Source: Pseudomonas sp. UBA5706
GTDB lineage: Bacteria; Pseudomonadota; Gammaproteobacteria; Pseudomonadales; Pseudomonadaceae
Direction: 5' to 3'
Length of the DNA: 64,000 bases
Assembly (NCBI RefSeq): GCF_002419965.1
Contig: NZ_DIHC01000031.1
Location: 62,001-126,000 of the forward strand
Part shown: positions 26,011 to 34,408 of the stretch, in pieces
Layout: the number at the start of each line of letters is the position of its first letter
Position numbering within the stretch: the stretch's first letter is position 1
Translations under genes and position numbers: made by a program
The notes under the pieces: generated by a model
Told to the model about the DNA's origin: nothing
The model's database searches: none
What the model saw: only the letters and a program-made list of their open reading frames with translations

Positions 26011-26048
26011 GGCTCCTAGACGATTGATAATCAGTGGGCTTAGGAGCC
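26011..26048. promoter_or_regulatory. Inverted repeat upstream of the first small peptide gene
   Basis: GGCTCCTA at 26011-26018 and TAGGAGCC at 26041-26048 are perfect inverted copies separated by 22 bases. They lie 23 bases before the start codon of the 53-codon gene, so they could form a leader hairpin that includes the region next to the ribosome site, or an operator. Confidence 0.4.
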
Positions 26049-26355
26049 AGGCGGTGTCCATTTATTGCCGTCCTAATGATGTGCAGCTGGTTATCAATTT
26101 TTATAGTGGCTCTTTTGTTATATGCATATGCAATATTGGCCCAGGCACGGGATGGCGGCACAGGCTACGCAACGAGACGAGTCACAAATTCGGTCAACGT
26201 TGCACGCACGCAGCCGATACCCTGAAGACACCGGGTGCGCATGCTCGACCTGGGTTCTCTTCGCCTTGAGGCAGGATCGGTTATTTGAAGCGCGCGATGC
26301 CTGGAAAACAGGCGCCCATATGCGGACTGACAAACAGTCATCAACCCATTAGGCT

Positions 26356-26373
26356 GCCGGAAATGTTTCCGGC
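26356..26373. promoter_or_regulatory. 18-bp palindrome just before the DUF3530-like gene
   Basis: GCCGGAAA-TG-TTTCCGGC is a perfect inverted repeat 14 bases before ATG 26388. It could be an operator or a hairpin that masks translation. The decayed copy near 23900 has lost the symmetry. Confidence 0.4.
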
Positions 26374-26387
26374 CTTTGGAATGTTCG

Positions 26388-27374
26388 ATGCCCTATACCC
26401 TTCGCGCAATATTTCCCGCGATTTGCCTGACGCTGATACTCCCTTGCATGAAGATCGCGATGGCGGCTGATCCTGCTCCGGCCCAAGACACCAAGCAGGT
26501 CGAACCCCCGGTCGAACGTGCGGCGCTGCCTTCGCGCAGTCAGGAAGACACCCTGGCGCTGGAGCGGCAAGTGCCAAAGGCCGAGCAACAGCAATTGCAG
26601 GCCGGTGATGAGCGCTTTCTGGCGTTATGGAAACCCGCGAACAGCGACGATGCTAAAGGCGCAGTGGTGATCGTGCCTGGTGCCGACGAATCCGCCGACT
26701 GGCCAAATGCTGTAGGCCCTCTGCGACGCAAGATGCCGGATGTGGGTTGGTCCAGCCTGAGCCTGAGCCTGCCGGATGCCTACGACGACGGTATTTTCGC
26801 GCGCGCCGCCGACTCTCCGGCTACAGCAGACAAAGCCTCCGCTGACAGCGACAAAGCCAAGGACCCGCAAGCCAAGACGCCCGACCCTGCTGCCAGCGCC
26901 GAAGCCGACGCAGCCGCGGCTGCCGATCAAGCAGCAGCGCAGGCAGAATTGGCCAAGGCCAACGCCGAGAAAATCTTTGCGCGCATCGATAGCGCCATCG
27001 CCTTCGCCCAGCAGAACAAGTCTCATACCATCGCGTTGCTGGGGCATGGGACTGGCGCCTACTGGGTCGCGCGCTACATGAGCGAGCGCCCATCGCCCGC
27101 CGTGCAGAAACTGGTGATGGTCACGGCGGTCGAGACCGGCAAGGACACGCCTTCCTTACTGGAAATATTGCCAACGCTGAAAGTCGCGACCGCTGACTTT
27201 GTCGATAAGGACAGGCCCATACCCCGCCAGCAGGCGCAGGATCGGCTGGATGCCAGCAAGCGGGTGAAAAACTCGCGCTTTACTCAAATTACGCTCAATG
27301 CAATTCCGGGGAATACCGCGATGGAACAGGATCAACTGTTCCGCCGGGTTCGGGGGTGGCTGGAGGGGCAGTAA
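26388..27374 (+). CDS. DUF3530-like secreted alpha/beta-hydrolase-fold protein
   Basis: A 328-residue exported protein. ATG 26388 is preceded by GGA at seven bases and gives the signal peptide MPYTLRAIFPAICLTLILPC, ending around AMAAD; a TTG four codons earlier is less likely. The segment KGAVVIVPGADESADWPN and the later HTIALLGHGTGAYWVARYM fit an alpha/beta-hydrolase fold, but the nucleophile motif reads GHGTG and not GxSxG, so catalysis is doubtful. An Ala/Asp/Lys-rich linker (about 150-195, AAAAADQAAAQAELAKANAEK) interrupts the fold. Function unknown. Confidence 0.72.
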   Translation: MPYTLRAIFPAICLTLILPCMKIAMAADPAPAQDTKQVEPPVERAALPSRSQEDTLALERQVPKAEQQQLQAGDERFLALWKPANSDDAKGAVVIVPGADESADWPNAVGPLRRKMPDVGWSSLSLSLPDAYDDGIFARAADSPATADKASADSDKAKDPQAKTPDPAASAEADAAAAADQAAAQAELAKANAEKIFARIDSAIAFAQQNKSHTIALLGHGTGAYWVARYMSERPSPAVQKLVMVTAVETGKDTPSLLEILPTLKVATADFVDKDRPIPRQQAQDRLDASKRVKNSRFTQITLNAIPGNTAMEQDQLFRRVRGWLEGQ

Positions 27375-27474
27375 ACCTGTTGAACGGCACTTACCGATCA
27401 GAGCGCTGTTATCTGCGGGAAGATCCACGGCAGCGAAATGAACATCGTCCTGCTGCCGAAGCCGTAAAGTGCAG

Positions 27475-27498
27475 GTGTAGGTGTAGGTGTAGGTGTAG
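27475..27498. repeat. Four tandem GTGTAG hexamers
   Basis: Four perfect copies of GTGTAG, preceded by a partial copy (GTGCAG). Expansion of the start of the adjacent REP-like element (GTAGGAGCGCAG) by slippage is the simplest explanation. Confidence 0.8.
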
Positions 27499-27520
27499 GA
27501 GCGCAGCTTGCTCGCGATCT
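27495..27520. repeat. REP-like element
   Basis: TAGGAGCGCAGCTTGCTCGC contains the inverted halves GAGC(G)…GCTC and matches the familiar Pseudomonas repeat of the form GGAGC-GC-AAGCTTGCTCGCGA. It lies between convergent genes, a usual site for this family. Confidence 0.6.
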
Positions 27521-27675
27521 GCCGGGAACCGGCAGCAAGATCGGCCCCCTCGGTATGTCAGGCAATCGCACAAATCGGGATGACTGCCCACTCCCGCCAG
27601 ATTGTCAGCACGTTGCGCGCCTACGCCATCCGAGGAGAATCAAGCGCCTATCGGCGCCATTGCGGGACAGACTCC

Positions 27676-28446
27676 TCAGCGAAACCCGCGCTTCTCGCGA
27701 ATCACCGCATAGGCATGATGCAATTCGCGGGTTTTTTCGGTGGCAGCCCGCACCTGGATCAGATTGGCGCCGGAACCGGCAACCTTGTCCGGATGATGCC
27801 GACTTAATAAACGACGATACGCGCGCTTGATCTGCGCCGGTTCAGAGTCCGTGCGCATACCGAGCAGACGCAGCGCCTCCTGGTACTCACCTGCGCTACT
27901 GGCAGGCGCTCGGGTGCGCTGATCGTCCTCCGTGGAGGACAACGCTTGGACCTTCTCCGCAGTCCAGCCCAACCACTTGCCCCAGAGCACGATCAATTCG
28001 CGCTCGCTTTTCGATGCTTTGCCGTCGGCCCACGCCATGCGCCAGCAGGCCCGCAAAAGGCCTTCAGCCGCGTGGGGCTGGGTTTTGAGGCGATTCAGGT
28101 GCACGCGCAGGTTGTCGCGACCATCCTTGCCCCGGTTGAATGCCGCGATAGCACGACGCGTAGCCGGTTCGCTCAAATCCAGCCGGCGCATCTCGACTCG
28201 GGCCTGCTGAATATGGCCATCGACCACTCGGCCATCACTTTTCGCCAGCCGACCCAGCAGGATGAAAATCAGCTCATCGTCGCGCGGCACCTTACGCCCA
28301 CCGATGCGCTCGCGCAGCTCGGCCATACTTTGGATATGCAGCCGCCGATCCAGCGCCTGCCCCAGCAAGGCGCCCAGCATCGCGCCGGGAATACTGGCAA
28401 TCGCGTACCCGGCGCCAGCGCCGATCAATGTGAAGGGCCAAAGCAT
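27676..28446 (-). CDS. djlA: DjlA-like membrane-anchored J-domain co-chaperone
   Basis: A 256-residue protein. A Gly/Ala-rich membrane segment (FTLIGAGAGYAIASIPGAMLGALLG) is followed by a TerB-like domain (about 55-160; IFILLGRLAKSDGRVVDGHI) and a C-terminal J domain with the HPDK motif (YRRLLSRHHPDKVAG). It stimulates DnaK at the inner membrane. Its ATG follows the murU stop directly, so it is the last gene of amgK-murU-djlA. Confidence 0.9.
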   Translation of the reverse strand: MLWPFTLIGAGAGYAIASIPGAMLGALLGQALDRRLHIQSMAELRERIGGRKVPRDDELIFILLGRLAKSDGRVVDGHIQQARVEMRRLDLSEPATRRAIAAFNRGKDGRDNLRVHLNRLKTQPHAAEGLLRACWRMAWADGKASKSERELIVLWGKWLGWTAEKVQALSSTEDDQRTRAPASSAGEYQEALRLLGMRTDSEPAQIKRAYRRLLSRHHPDKVAGSGANLIQVRAATEKTRELHHAYAVIREKRGFR

Positions 28447-29130
28447 CTAGGATTTCACCGCAAGGATCTGTTCGACTTCGGCCAGCCGTTCGTGAGTGCC
28501 GACATCCACCCAGCGTCCGGTGAAATGCTCGCCGGTCACCAGGCCGTTGGCCATCGCATCGCGCAGCAGGGGCGCCAATTTGAACGCGCCATCGCTGCAA
28601 GCGGCGAACAGCAAAGGGTGGAGAACGGCGATGCCGCTATAGGTCAGGCGTGGCAAGTCGGCATCATCGCGCACCTGTGCTCCCACCAGCGCGAAATCGC
28701 CTGCAGGGTGATGCGGCGGATTATCCACCAGCACCAAATGCGCCAGCCCTGTGATAGGCGCCGCGGTTGTAGAAGCATTCAACGCAGTGAAATCGCAGTC
28801 GGTCCAGATATCGCCGTTGACCACGAGAAATGGTTCGTCACCCAGCAGCGGCAGTGCGCGGAAAATCCCGCCTCCGGTTTCCAGCGGTTCGCCTTCAGGT
28901 GAATAGCGAATGCTCAAACCCAGGTGTCGACCGTCGCCCAGATAGTCTTCGATCTGCTGCCCCAGCCAGGCGTGATTGATCACCACTTCGCCAAACCCTG
29001 CGGCCTTCAACGCGCGCAGGTGATATTCGATCAGCGGGATGCCACCGGCACGAACCAGTGGCTTGGGCGTGTGCAAGGTCAGCGGACGCAGGCGCTCGCC
29101 TTTGCCTGCTGCCAGAATCATCGCTTTCAT
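28447..29130 (-). CDS. murU: N-acetylmuramate-1-phosphate uridylyltransferase MurU
   Basis: Transfers UMP to N-acetylmuramic acid alpha-1-phosphate in the cell-wall recycling route that bypasses de novo UDP-MurNAc synthesis and gives fosfomycin tolerance in Pseudomonas. A 227-residue sugar nucleotidyltransferase with the pyrophosphorylase signature LAAGKGERLRPLT and the metal-binding FLVVNGDIWTD. The kinase gene amgK lies 36 bases upstream on the same strand, which supports the assignment. Confidence 0.93.
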   Translation of the reverse strand: MKAMILAAGKGERLRPLTLHTPKPLVRAGGIPLIEYHLRALKAAGFGEVVINHAWLGQQIEDYLGDGRHLGLSIRYSPEGEPLETGGGIFRALPLLGDEPFLVVNGDIWTDCDFTALNASTTAAPITGLAHLVLVDNPPHHPAGDFALVGAQVRDDADLPRLTYSGIAVLHPLLFAACSDGAFKLAPLLRDAMANGLVTGEHFTGRWVDVGTHERLAEVEQILAVKS

Positions 29131-29166
29131 GCATCCCTCTTCAAGACAGTTGTCACATCCATTCCC

Positions 29167-30195
29167 TTACACGGCAGCTTCTTGTTGTGGCTGGCCAAAA
29201 CTGGCCAGCAGGTTTCCTAGCTCGACCAGTTCCGGTCGCCGAGCCAATACCGCGTCTATATAAGAGAAGAAGCGCGGGACATCGTCGACATAACGCGGCT
29301 TGCCGTCGCGATGACAAATCCGGGCGAAGATCCCGATAACCTTCAAATGACGCTGCACGCCCATCAGATCACTGGCGCGACGGAATTCGTCGAAATCATC
29401 CTGCACTGCAATCCCCAGCGCCCCGGCTTTCTCCCAGTAAATCCTCAGCCAACCTGCAACACGCTCCTCCGGCCAGCTTAGGAATGCGTCCTTGAACAGG
29501 CAGGTAATGTCATAAGTGACCGGGCCGTACACGGCGTCCTGAAAATCCAGCACGCCGGGGTTTGGCTCACTGATCATCAGGTTGCGCGGCATGTAGTCGC
29601 GATGAACCAGAATCCTGGGCTGCGCCAGCGCACTGCTGATCAGCACGTCACTGATCCGCTGCCAACTGGCTTGCTGCGCCTGATCCAACTCGATGCCCAG
29701 ATGCTGCTTGACGTACCACTGCGGAAAAAGCTCGAGCTCACGGCGCAAAAGTGCGACGTCATAGCTGGGCAGCGGTGCCTCCATCGGCAGTTGCTGATAC
29801 GCCAGCAGTGCTTCGATGGCATCGGCGAACAATTGATCGGCATTATTTTCGTCAATCACATCCAGATAGGTTTTTCGACCCAGGTCATTGAGCAAAAGAA
29901 AGCCCTGATTCAGGTCTTCGGCATAAATTTTCGGAACATTAATTCCCGACTCGCTCAATAAATGGGCGATATCGACGAAGGGTTTGCAGTTTTCGTGGGG
30001 GGGTGGAGCGTCCATGACGATAAAAGTGCGACCCTCGCCTTCCCAGCGGAAGTAGCGACGAAAACTGGCGTCGCTACTCGCCGCAGTCAACGTGGCCGGG
30101 GGTATCGCGCCCCAGCCTTGGGCTGCGAACAACATTGGCAGTTGCTCATCGAGCCAAACTTTCAGGTGTTGCAGGCGTACATCTTGATCTGGCAT
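29167..30195 (-). CDS. amgK: N-acetylmuramate/N-acetylglucosamine kinase AmgK
   Basis: Phosphorylates the anomeric position of recycled MurNAc and GlcNAc, feeding MurU. A 342-residue aminoglycoside-phosphotransferase-fold kinase with the catalytic loop HRDYMPRNLM and the metal-binding VLDFQDAVYG. It is divergent from lptD, an order conserved in Pseudomonas. First gene of amgK-murU-djlA. Confidence 0.93.
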   Translation of the reverse strand: MPDQDVRLQHLKVWLDEQLPMLFAAQGWGAIPPATLTAASSDASFRRYFRWEGEGRTFIVMDAPPPHENCKPFVDIAHLLSESGINVPKIYAEDLNQGFLLLNDLGRKTYLDVIDENNADQLFADAIEALLAYQQLPMEAPLPSYDVALLRRELELFPQWYVKQHLGIELDQAQQASWQRISDVLISSALAQPRILVHRDYMPRNLMISEPNPGVLDFQDAVYGPVTYDITCLFKDAFLSWPEERVAGWLRIYWEKAGALGIAVQDDFDEFRRASDLMGVQRHLKVIGIFARICHRDGKPRYVDDVPRFFSYIDAVLARRPELVELGNLLASFGQPQQEAAV

Positions 30196-30324
30196 TGCAA
30201 GGGTCTCCGACGGCGCTAGCCGTCAAGCGGGTCATGCTTTATTATCCGACATCTTTTTCAGCCCATCGAGAGGCGTGCGGCCCCCCCGCGGGCAGATGGC
30301 GCGCAGGAAGCCCGGACTAATAAG

Positions 30325-33105
30325 ATGGCATTGAAATCCCCCGCGTTTCGTAAAAAATTTCCGTTGCTCGTAACCGGCAGTTTGCTGGCGATGCAACCTC
30401 TGGCCACCCAGTACGTGGTTGCAGCTGAACAGTATGACTGCTCGGTGTCTGCAACAGGTGCCTGGGATTGCTCCCCGAAAACCAACGCAGCCCAGTTGCC
30501 CCCGCGGCCGGTGCACGACGCCAACAGCGTGTCGTCCAATAGCAGCACGGCGAACGGTTCCACCACGATCACCGAGAGCGGCGAAGTGGTGCCCAAGACG
30601 ATGCTGGTCACCGAGGCCAAGGGTCGCGGCCTGCAGTCGCGCAGTGCAGACTACAGTCACCTGGACTGGGTTCCACGCGAGAAGCTGACCGCTGCCCAAC
30701 TGGCAGAGACGGGTCCGTACTGCTCAGGTGCCTATATCGAGCCAATTCGTCCAGGCATGGACGACAAGACCGCCAAGAGCGATGCGCCGACGTTTATCGG
30801 CGCCAAGGCTTCGCGTTATCAACAGGATGAACAGATTGCGACCCTGGCCGGTGACGTCGTCCTGCGCCAAGGCTCCATGCAGGTCGAATCCGATGAAGCC
30901 AGCCTGCACCAGGCCGAAAACCGCGGTGAGCTGAACGGCGATGTCCGTTTGCGCGACAACGGCGCGCTCATTGTCGGTGACCACGCCGAAGTGCAGCTGG
31001 ACACCGGCGAGGCGAAGGTCGACAACGCCGAATACGTGCTACATAAATCCAACGTGCGTGGTAACGCGCTGTACGCTCGTCGTGCAGAGAACGCGATCAT
31101 CCGTTTGAAGGACGGTACGTACACCACGTGCGAACCGAGCAGCAACGCCTGGACGGTCAAGGGCAACAACATCACCCTGAACCCGGCAACCGGCTTCGGT
31201 ACCGCGACCAATGCCACGCTGCGCGTGCATGACATCCCGGTTCTTTACACCCCGTATATCTATTTCCCGATCGACGACCGTCGCCAGTCCGGTTTCCTGC
31301 CACCGAGCATCGGCGCCAGCACCGACACCGGCTTCTCGTTGCTTACGCCGTACTACTTCAACCTGGCGCCGAACTACGACGCCACGTTGTACCCGACCTA
31401 CATGGCCAAGCGCGGCCTGTTGCTCGAAGGTGAATTCCGTTATCTGACCAAGAGCAGCGAAGGACAGTTCGGTGCGGCTTACCTGAACGACCAGAACGAT
31501 GATCGCAAGCAGGAATCCGATTACAAGGACACCCGCTGGCTGGTCAACTGGCAGAACCGCAGCGGCCTGGATGAACGCCTGACCGCTCACGTCGACTACA
31601 CCAAGGTCAGCGATCCTTATTACTTCAAGGACCTGAAAAGCGGCCAGGAAGGCGTGAGCACTCACGACTACCTAAACCAGCAGGGCGACCTGACTTATCG
31701 CGGCGACAGCTATCAGGCGCGTCTGAATGTTCAGCAATATCAGCTGACTACCGTCACCCAGATTACCCCGTATGGCCGTCTGCCTCAGCTGACGCTGAAC
31801 GGCACCCTGCCTTTCAATCCGGGCGGGCTGAAGTTTGACTACGAGTCCGAGCTGGTGCGCTTTGACCGTGATCTGCGCGATGGCAACTTCGTTGACGAGG
31901 ACGGCATCCCGCAGAGCCGTCTGGATAACAACGTTCAAGGTCTGGCTCGCGCCAACGGCGATCGCCTGAATCTGGCGCCGTCGGTCAGCCTGCCACTGAC
32001 CGCTTCATACGGTTATGTCACTCCGAAACTGAAGTACGTCTACACCAAGTACGATCTTGACCTGGATGCTGACGGCAAACGCACCTTGCTCGCGGACGAA
32101 ACGTACAACAGCTCCCAAGACCGCTCCGTGCCGATCTTCAGCGTAGACAGCGGCCTGTACTTCGATCGCAACACCAACTGGTTCGGCAAGAACTATCGCC
32201 AGACCCTGGAACCGCGACTGTACTACCTCTATGTGCCTGAGAAAGACCAGACCGACATCCCGATTTTCGACTCGGGTGAAACCACCTTCAACTATGCCTC
32301 GCTGTTCCGCGACAACCGTTTCGTCGGCTCCGACCGCATCGGCGACGAGAACAAGCTGTCGCTGGGCGTGACCAACCGCTGGATCGAAGACAATGGCTTC
32401 GAACGCCAGCGTGTCAGTATCGGTCAGGCGGTGTACTTCGCTGATCGCAAGGTGCAGTTACCAGGCATCAGCTACGAAGATCGCAAGGACGCACAGTCCG
32501 ACGTGTCTCCGTATGCGCTGGAATACGAATACCGCTTCAACCACGACTGGCGCGCCACGTCGGACTTCAACTGGGACCCGGACAGCCGCAGCACCCGCTC
32601 CGGCAGTGCAATGGTTCACTACCAGCCTGAAGACAACCCGGGCAAGATCATCAACGCCGGCTACCGCTATCGTAACGACCAGGTTCGCTACGACCAGACG
32701 ACTGGCCGCTGGAGCGTGGGCGGTGGCGATTACACCTACCCCGACGGCACCGTCATCAAGGACTACTACAAGATCCAGCAGCACGACTTCTCGGTCATCT
32801 GGCCGGTCGCGCCGCAATGGAGCGCCATCGGTCGCTGGCAATATGACTACAACCGTGATCGTACCCTCGAAGCCTTTGGTGGTTTTGAATATGACAACTG
32901 CTGCTGGAAGCTGCGTTTGATCAACCGGTACTGGGTCGACTATGACGAGTCCACTCAAGAGATACCGCAGAACGAGAAAGGCGACCGCGGCGTATTCCTA
33001 CAAATCGTGTTGAAGGGACTTGGTGGCGTAGTCGGCCAAAAAGTTGAAAGCTTCCTCGACAAAGGCATCCAAGGTTATCGTGAACGTGAAGACCAAGCTT
33101 TCTAA
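30325..33105 (+). CDS. lptD: LPS assembly protein LptD
   Basis: Outer-membrane barrel that, with LptE, inserts lipopolysaccharide into the outer leaflet. A 926-residue protein with a signal peptide (KKFPLLVTGSLLAMQPLAT, cleavage near VVAAEQ), an N-terminal extension typical of Pseudomonas, an OstA-type beta-jellyroll (about 165-290; ATLAGDVVLRQGSMQVESDE) and a long barrel domain starting near YTPYIYFPIDDRRQSGFLPP. Cysteines sit near the mature N-terminus (DCSVS, WDCSP), in TTCEPSS and late in the barrel (YDNCCWKLRL), as needed for its disulfides. Overlaps the surA start. Confidence 0.96.
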   Translation: MALKSPAFRKKFPLLVTGSLLAMQPLATQYVVAAEQYDCSVSATGAWDCSPKTNAAQLPPRPVHDANSVSSNSSTANGSTTITESGEVVPKTMLVTEAKGRGLQSRSADYSHLDWVPREKLTAAQLAETGPYCSGAYIEPIRPGMDDKTAKSDAPTFIGAKASRYQQDEQIATLAGDVVLRQGSMQVESDEASLHQAENRGELNGDVRLRDNGALIVGDHAEVQLDTGEAKVDNAEYVLHKSNVRGNALYARRAENAIIRLKDGTYTTCEPSSNAWTVKGNNITLNPATGFGTATNATLRVHDIPVLYTPYIYFPIDDRRQSGFLPPSIGASTDTGFSLLTPYYFNLAPNYDATLYPTYMAKRGLLLEGEFRYLTKSSEGQFGAAYLNDQNDDRKQESDYKDTRWLVNWQNRSGLDERLTAHVDYTKVSDPYYFKDLKSGQEGVSTHDYLNQQGDLTYRGDSYQARLNVQQYQLTTVTQITPYGRLPQLTLNGTLPFNPGGLKFDYESELVRFDRDLRDGNFVDEDGIPQSRLDNNVQGLARANGDRLNLAPSVSLPLTASYGYVTPKLKYVYTKYDLDLDADGKRTLLADETYNSSQDRSVPIFSVDSGLYFDRNTNWFGKNYRQTLEPRLYYLYVPEKDQTDIPIFDSGETTFNYASLFRDNRFVGSDRIGDENKLSLGVTNRWIEDNGFERQRVSIGQAVYFADRKVQLPGISYEDRKDAQSDVSPYALEYEYRFNHDWRATSDFNWDPDSRSTRSGSAMVHYQPEDNPGKIINAGYRYRNDQVRYDQTTGRWSVGGGDYTYPDGTVIKDYYKIQQHDFSVIWPVAPQWSAIGRWQYDYNRDRTLEAFGGFEYDNCCWKLRLINRYWVDYDESTQEIPQNEKGDRGVFLQIVLKGLGGVVGQKVESFLDKGIQGYREREDQAF

Positions 33106-34408
33106 TTGTCTGCGCCCGCTGATGGTGGGCGCACTGCTCATCGGTACGGTGGCGCACGCTGAAGTGCGCACCATCGACAAGGTTGTAGCCATCGTCGACA
33201 ACGACGTGGTCATGCAAAGCCAACTCGACCAGCGCACCCGTGAAGTTCAGCAAACCATTGCCAAGCGTGGCCAAGGTGTTCCGGCAGCCAGTGCTCTGGA
33301 GTCTCAGGTCCTCGATCGTCTGATTCTGGAAAACCTGCAACTGCAGATCGGCGAACGCTCCGGCATCCGTATCACCGACGAAGAGTTGAACCAGGCGGTT
33401 GGCACCATTGCTCAGCGTAACAACATGAGCATCGAACAGTTCAAGGGCGCGCTGGCCCACGACGGTCTGTCGTACAACAGCGCCCGTGAACAGATTCGTC
33501 GGGAAATGATCATCAGCCGCGTGCGTCAGCGTCGCGTGGCCGAGCGTGTTCAGGTGTCGGAGCAGGAAGTGAAGAACTTTCTCGCCTCAGATCTGGGCAA
33601 GGCGCAGTTCTCGGAAGAGTTCCACCTGGCCAATATCCTGATTCCTACGCCTGACAGCGCCTCGTCGGAGCAACTCCAGGTGGCAGCGGCCAAGGCCAAA
33701 GATCTCTACGGCAAACTGCAGCAAGGTGCGAACTTCGAGCAGTTGGCGATCGCCTCCTCGGCCAGCGAAAGCGCCCTGGACGGCGGTGACATGGGCTGGC
33801 GTAAAGCCGCTCAACTGCCACCTCCGTTCGGCGACATGCTCAACTCGATGAGTCCGGGCCAGGTAACGCCTCCTGCCCGTACCCCGGGTGGTTTCATCAT
33901 CCTCAAGCTGCTGGAAAAGCGCGGCGGTGAGACTCAGACCCAGATGCGCGACGAAGTGCACGTTCGTCACATCCTGATCAAACCAAGCGAAATCCGTAGC
34001 GAAGAGGAAACCCAGAAGCTGGCAAAGCGCATTTATGACCGCATCGAAAACGGTGAGGATTTTGGCGAGCTGGCGAAGAGCTTCTCCGAGGATCCGGGCT
34101 CTGCGCTCAACGGCGGCGATATGAACTGGGTTGACCCACGATCGCTGGTTCCCGAATTCCGCGACGTTATGAACGATACTCCACAGGGCGTAGTGTCCAA
34201 GCCTTTCAAGACTCAATATGGCTGGCATGTGCTGGAAGTCCTGGGACGTCGCGCAACCGACGGCACCAGCCAGGCGCGCGAGCAACAGGCGATGAACGTA
34301 CTGCGTAACCGCAAGTACGACGAAGAGTTGCAAACCTGGTTACGCCAGATCCGCGACGAAGCCTACGTTGAAATCAAGCTCCCTGGCGCAGACCAGGCGC
34401 CCAAGTGA
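33080..34408 (+). CDS. surA: Periplasmic chaperone and peptidyl-prolyl isomerase SurA
   Basis: Folds outer-membrane proteins such as LptD in the periplasm. The start is GTG: 33080 has AAGG five bases before and GTG 33086 is the next choice; an upstream in-frame ATG at 33044 lies deeper in lptD. The signal peptide is CLRPLMVGALLIGTVAHAE. The N-terminal domain (AIVDNDVVMQSQLDQR) is followed by two parvulin domains (around FHLANILIPTPDS and VHVRHILIKPSE). Overlaps lptD by 26 bases, and pdxA overlaps its stop. Confidence 0.95.
   Translation: MNVKTKLSNCLRPLMVGALLIGTVAHAEVRTIDKVVAIVDNDVVMQSQLDQRTREVQQTIAKRGQGVPAASALESQVLDRLILENLQLQIGERSGIRITDEELNQAVGTIAQRNNMSIEQFKGALAHDGLSYNSAREQIRREMIISRVRQRRVAERVQVSEQEVKNFLASDLGKAQFSEEFHLANILIPTPDSASSEQLQVAAAKAKDLYGKLQQGANFEQLAIASSASESALDGGDMGWRKAAQLPPPFGDMLNSMSPGQVTPPARTPGGFIILKLLEKRGGETQTQMRDEVHVRHILIKPSEIRSEEETQKLAKRIYDRIENGEDFGELAKSFSEDPGSALNGGDMNWVDPRSLVPEFRDVMNDTPQGVVSKPFKTQYGWHVLEVLGRRATDGTSQAREQQAMNVLRNRKYDEELQTWLRQIRDEAYVEIKLPGADQAPK

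Larger units (their letters stand above)
25989..26387. other. AT-rich leader region of the peptide cassette and upstream copy of duplicated flank
   Basis: The left part (to about 26150) is AT-rich and should carry the minus-strand promoter of the peptide cassette; TATAAA on the minus strand lies at about 26099-26104. The right part (26273-26387) is the upstream region of the DUF3530-like gene, of which a decayed copy lies at 23821. No other gene is supported. Confidence 0.5.
27375..27675. other. Intergenic region with short repeats
   Basis: About 300 bases between convergent genes. It carries the GTGTAG tandem array (27475-27498) and a REP-like element directly after it. Small frames across it have no ribosome site or recognisable product. 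No gene is supported. Confidence 0.5.

Noticed and set aside
25933..26061. 42-codon minus-strand frame (MDTAWLLSPLIINRL...) overlapping the 53-codon peptide gene in another frame
   Set aside because: It has a fair AGGA site, but it shares no pattern with the other two peptides and would overlap the better supported frame. A translated leader role cannot be excluded.
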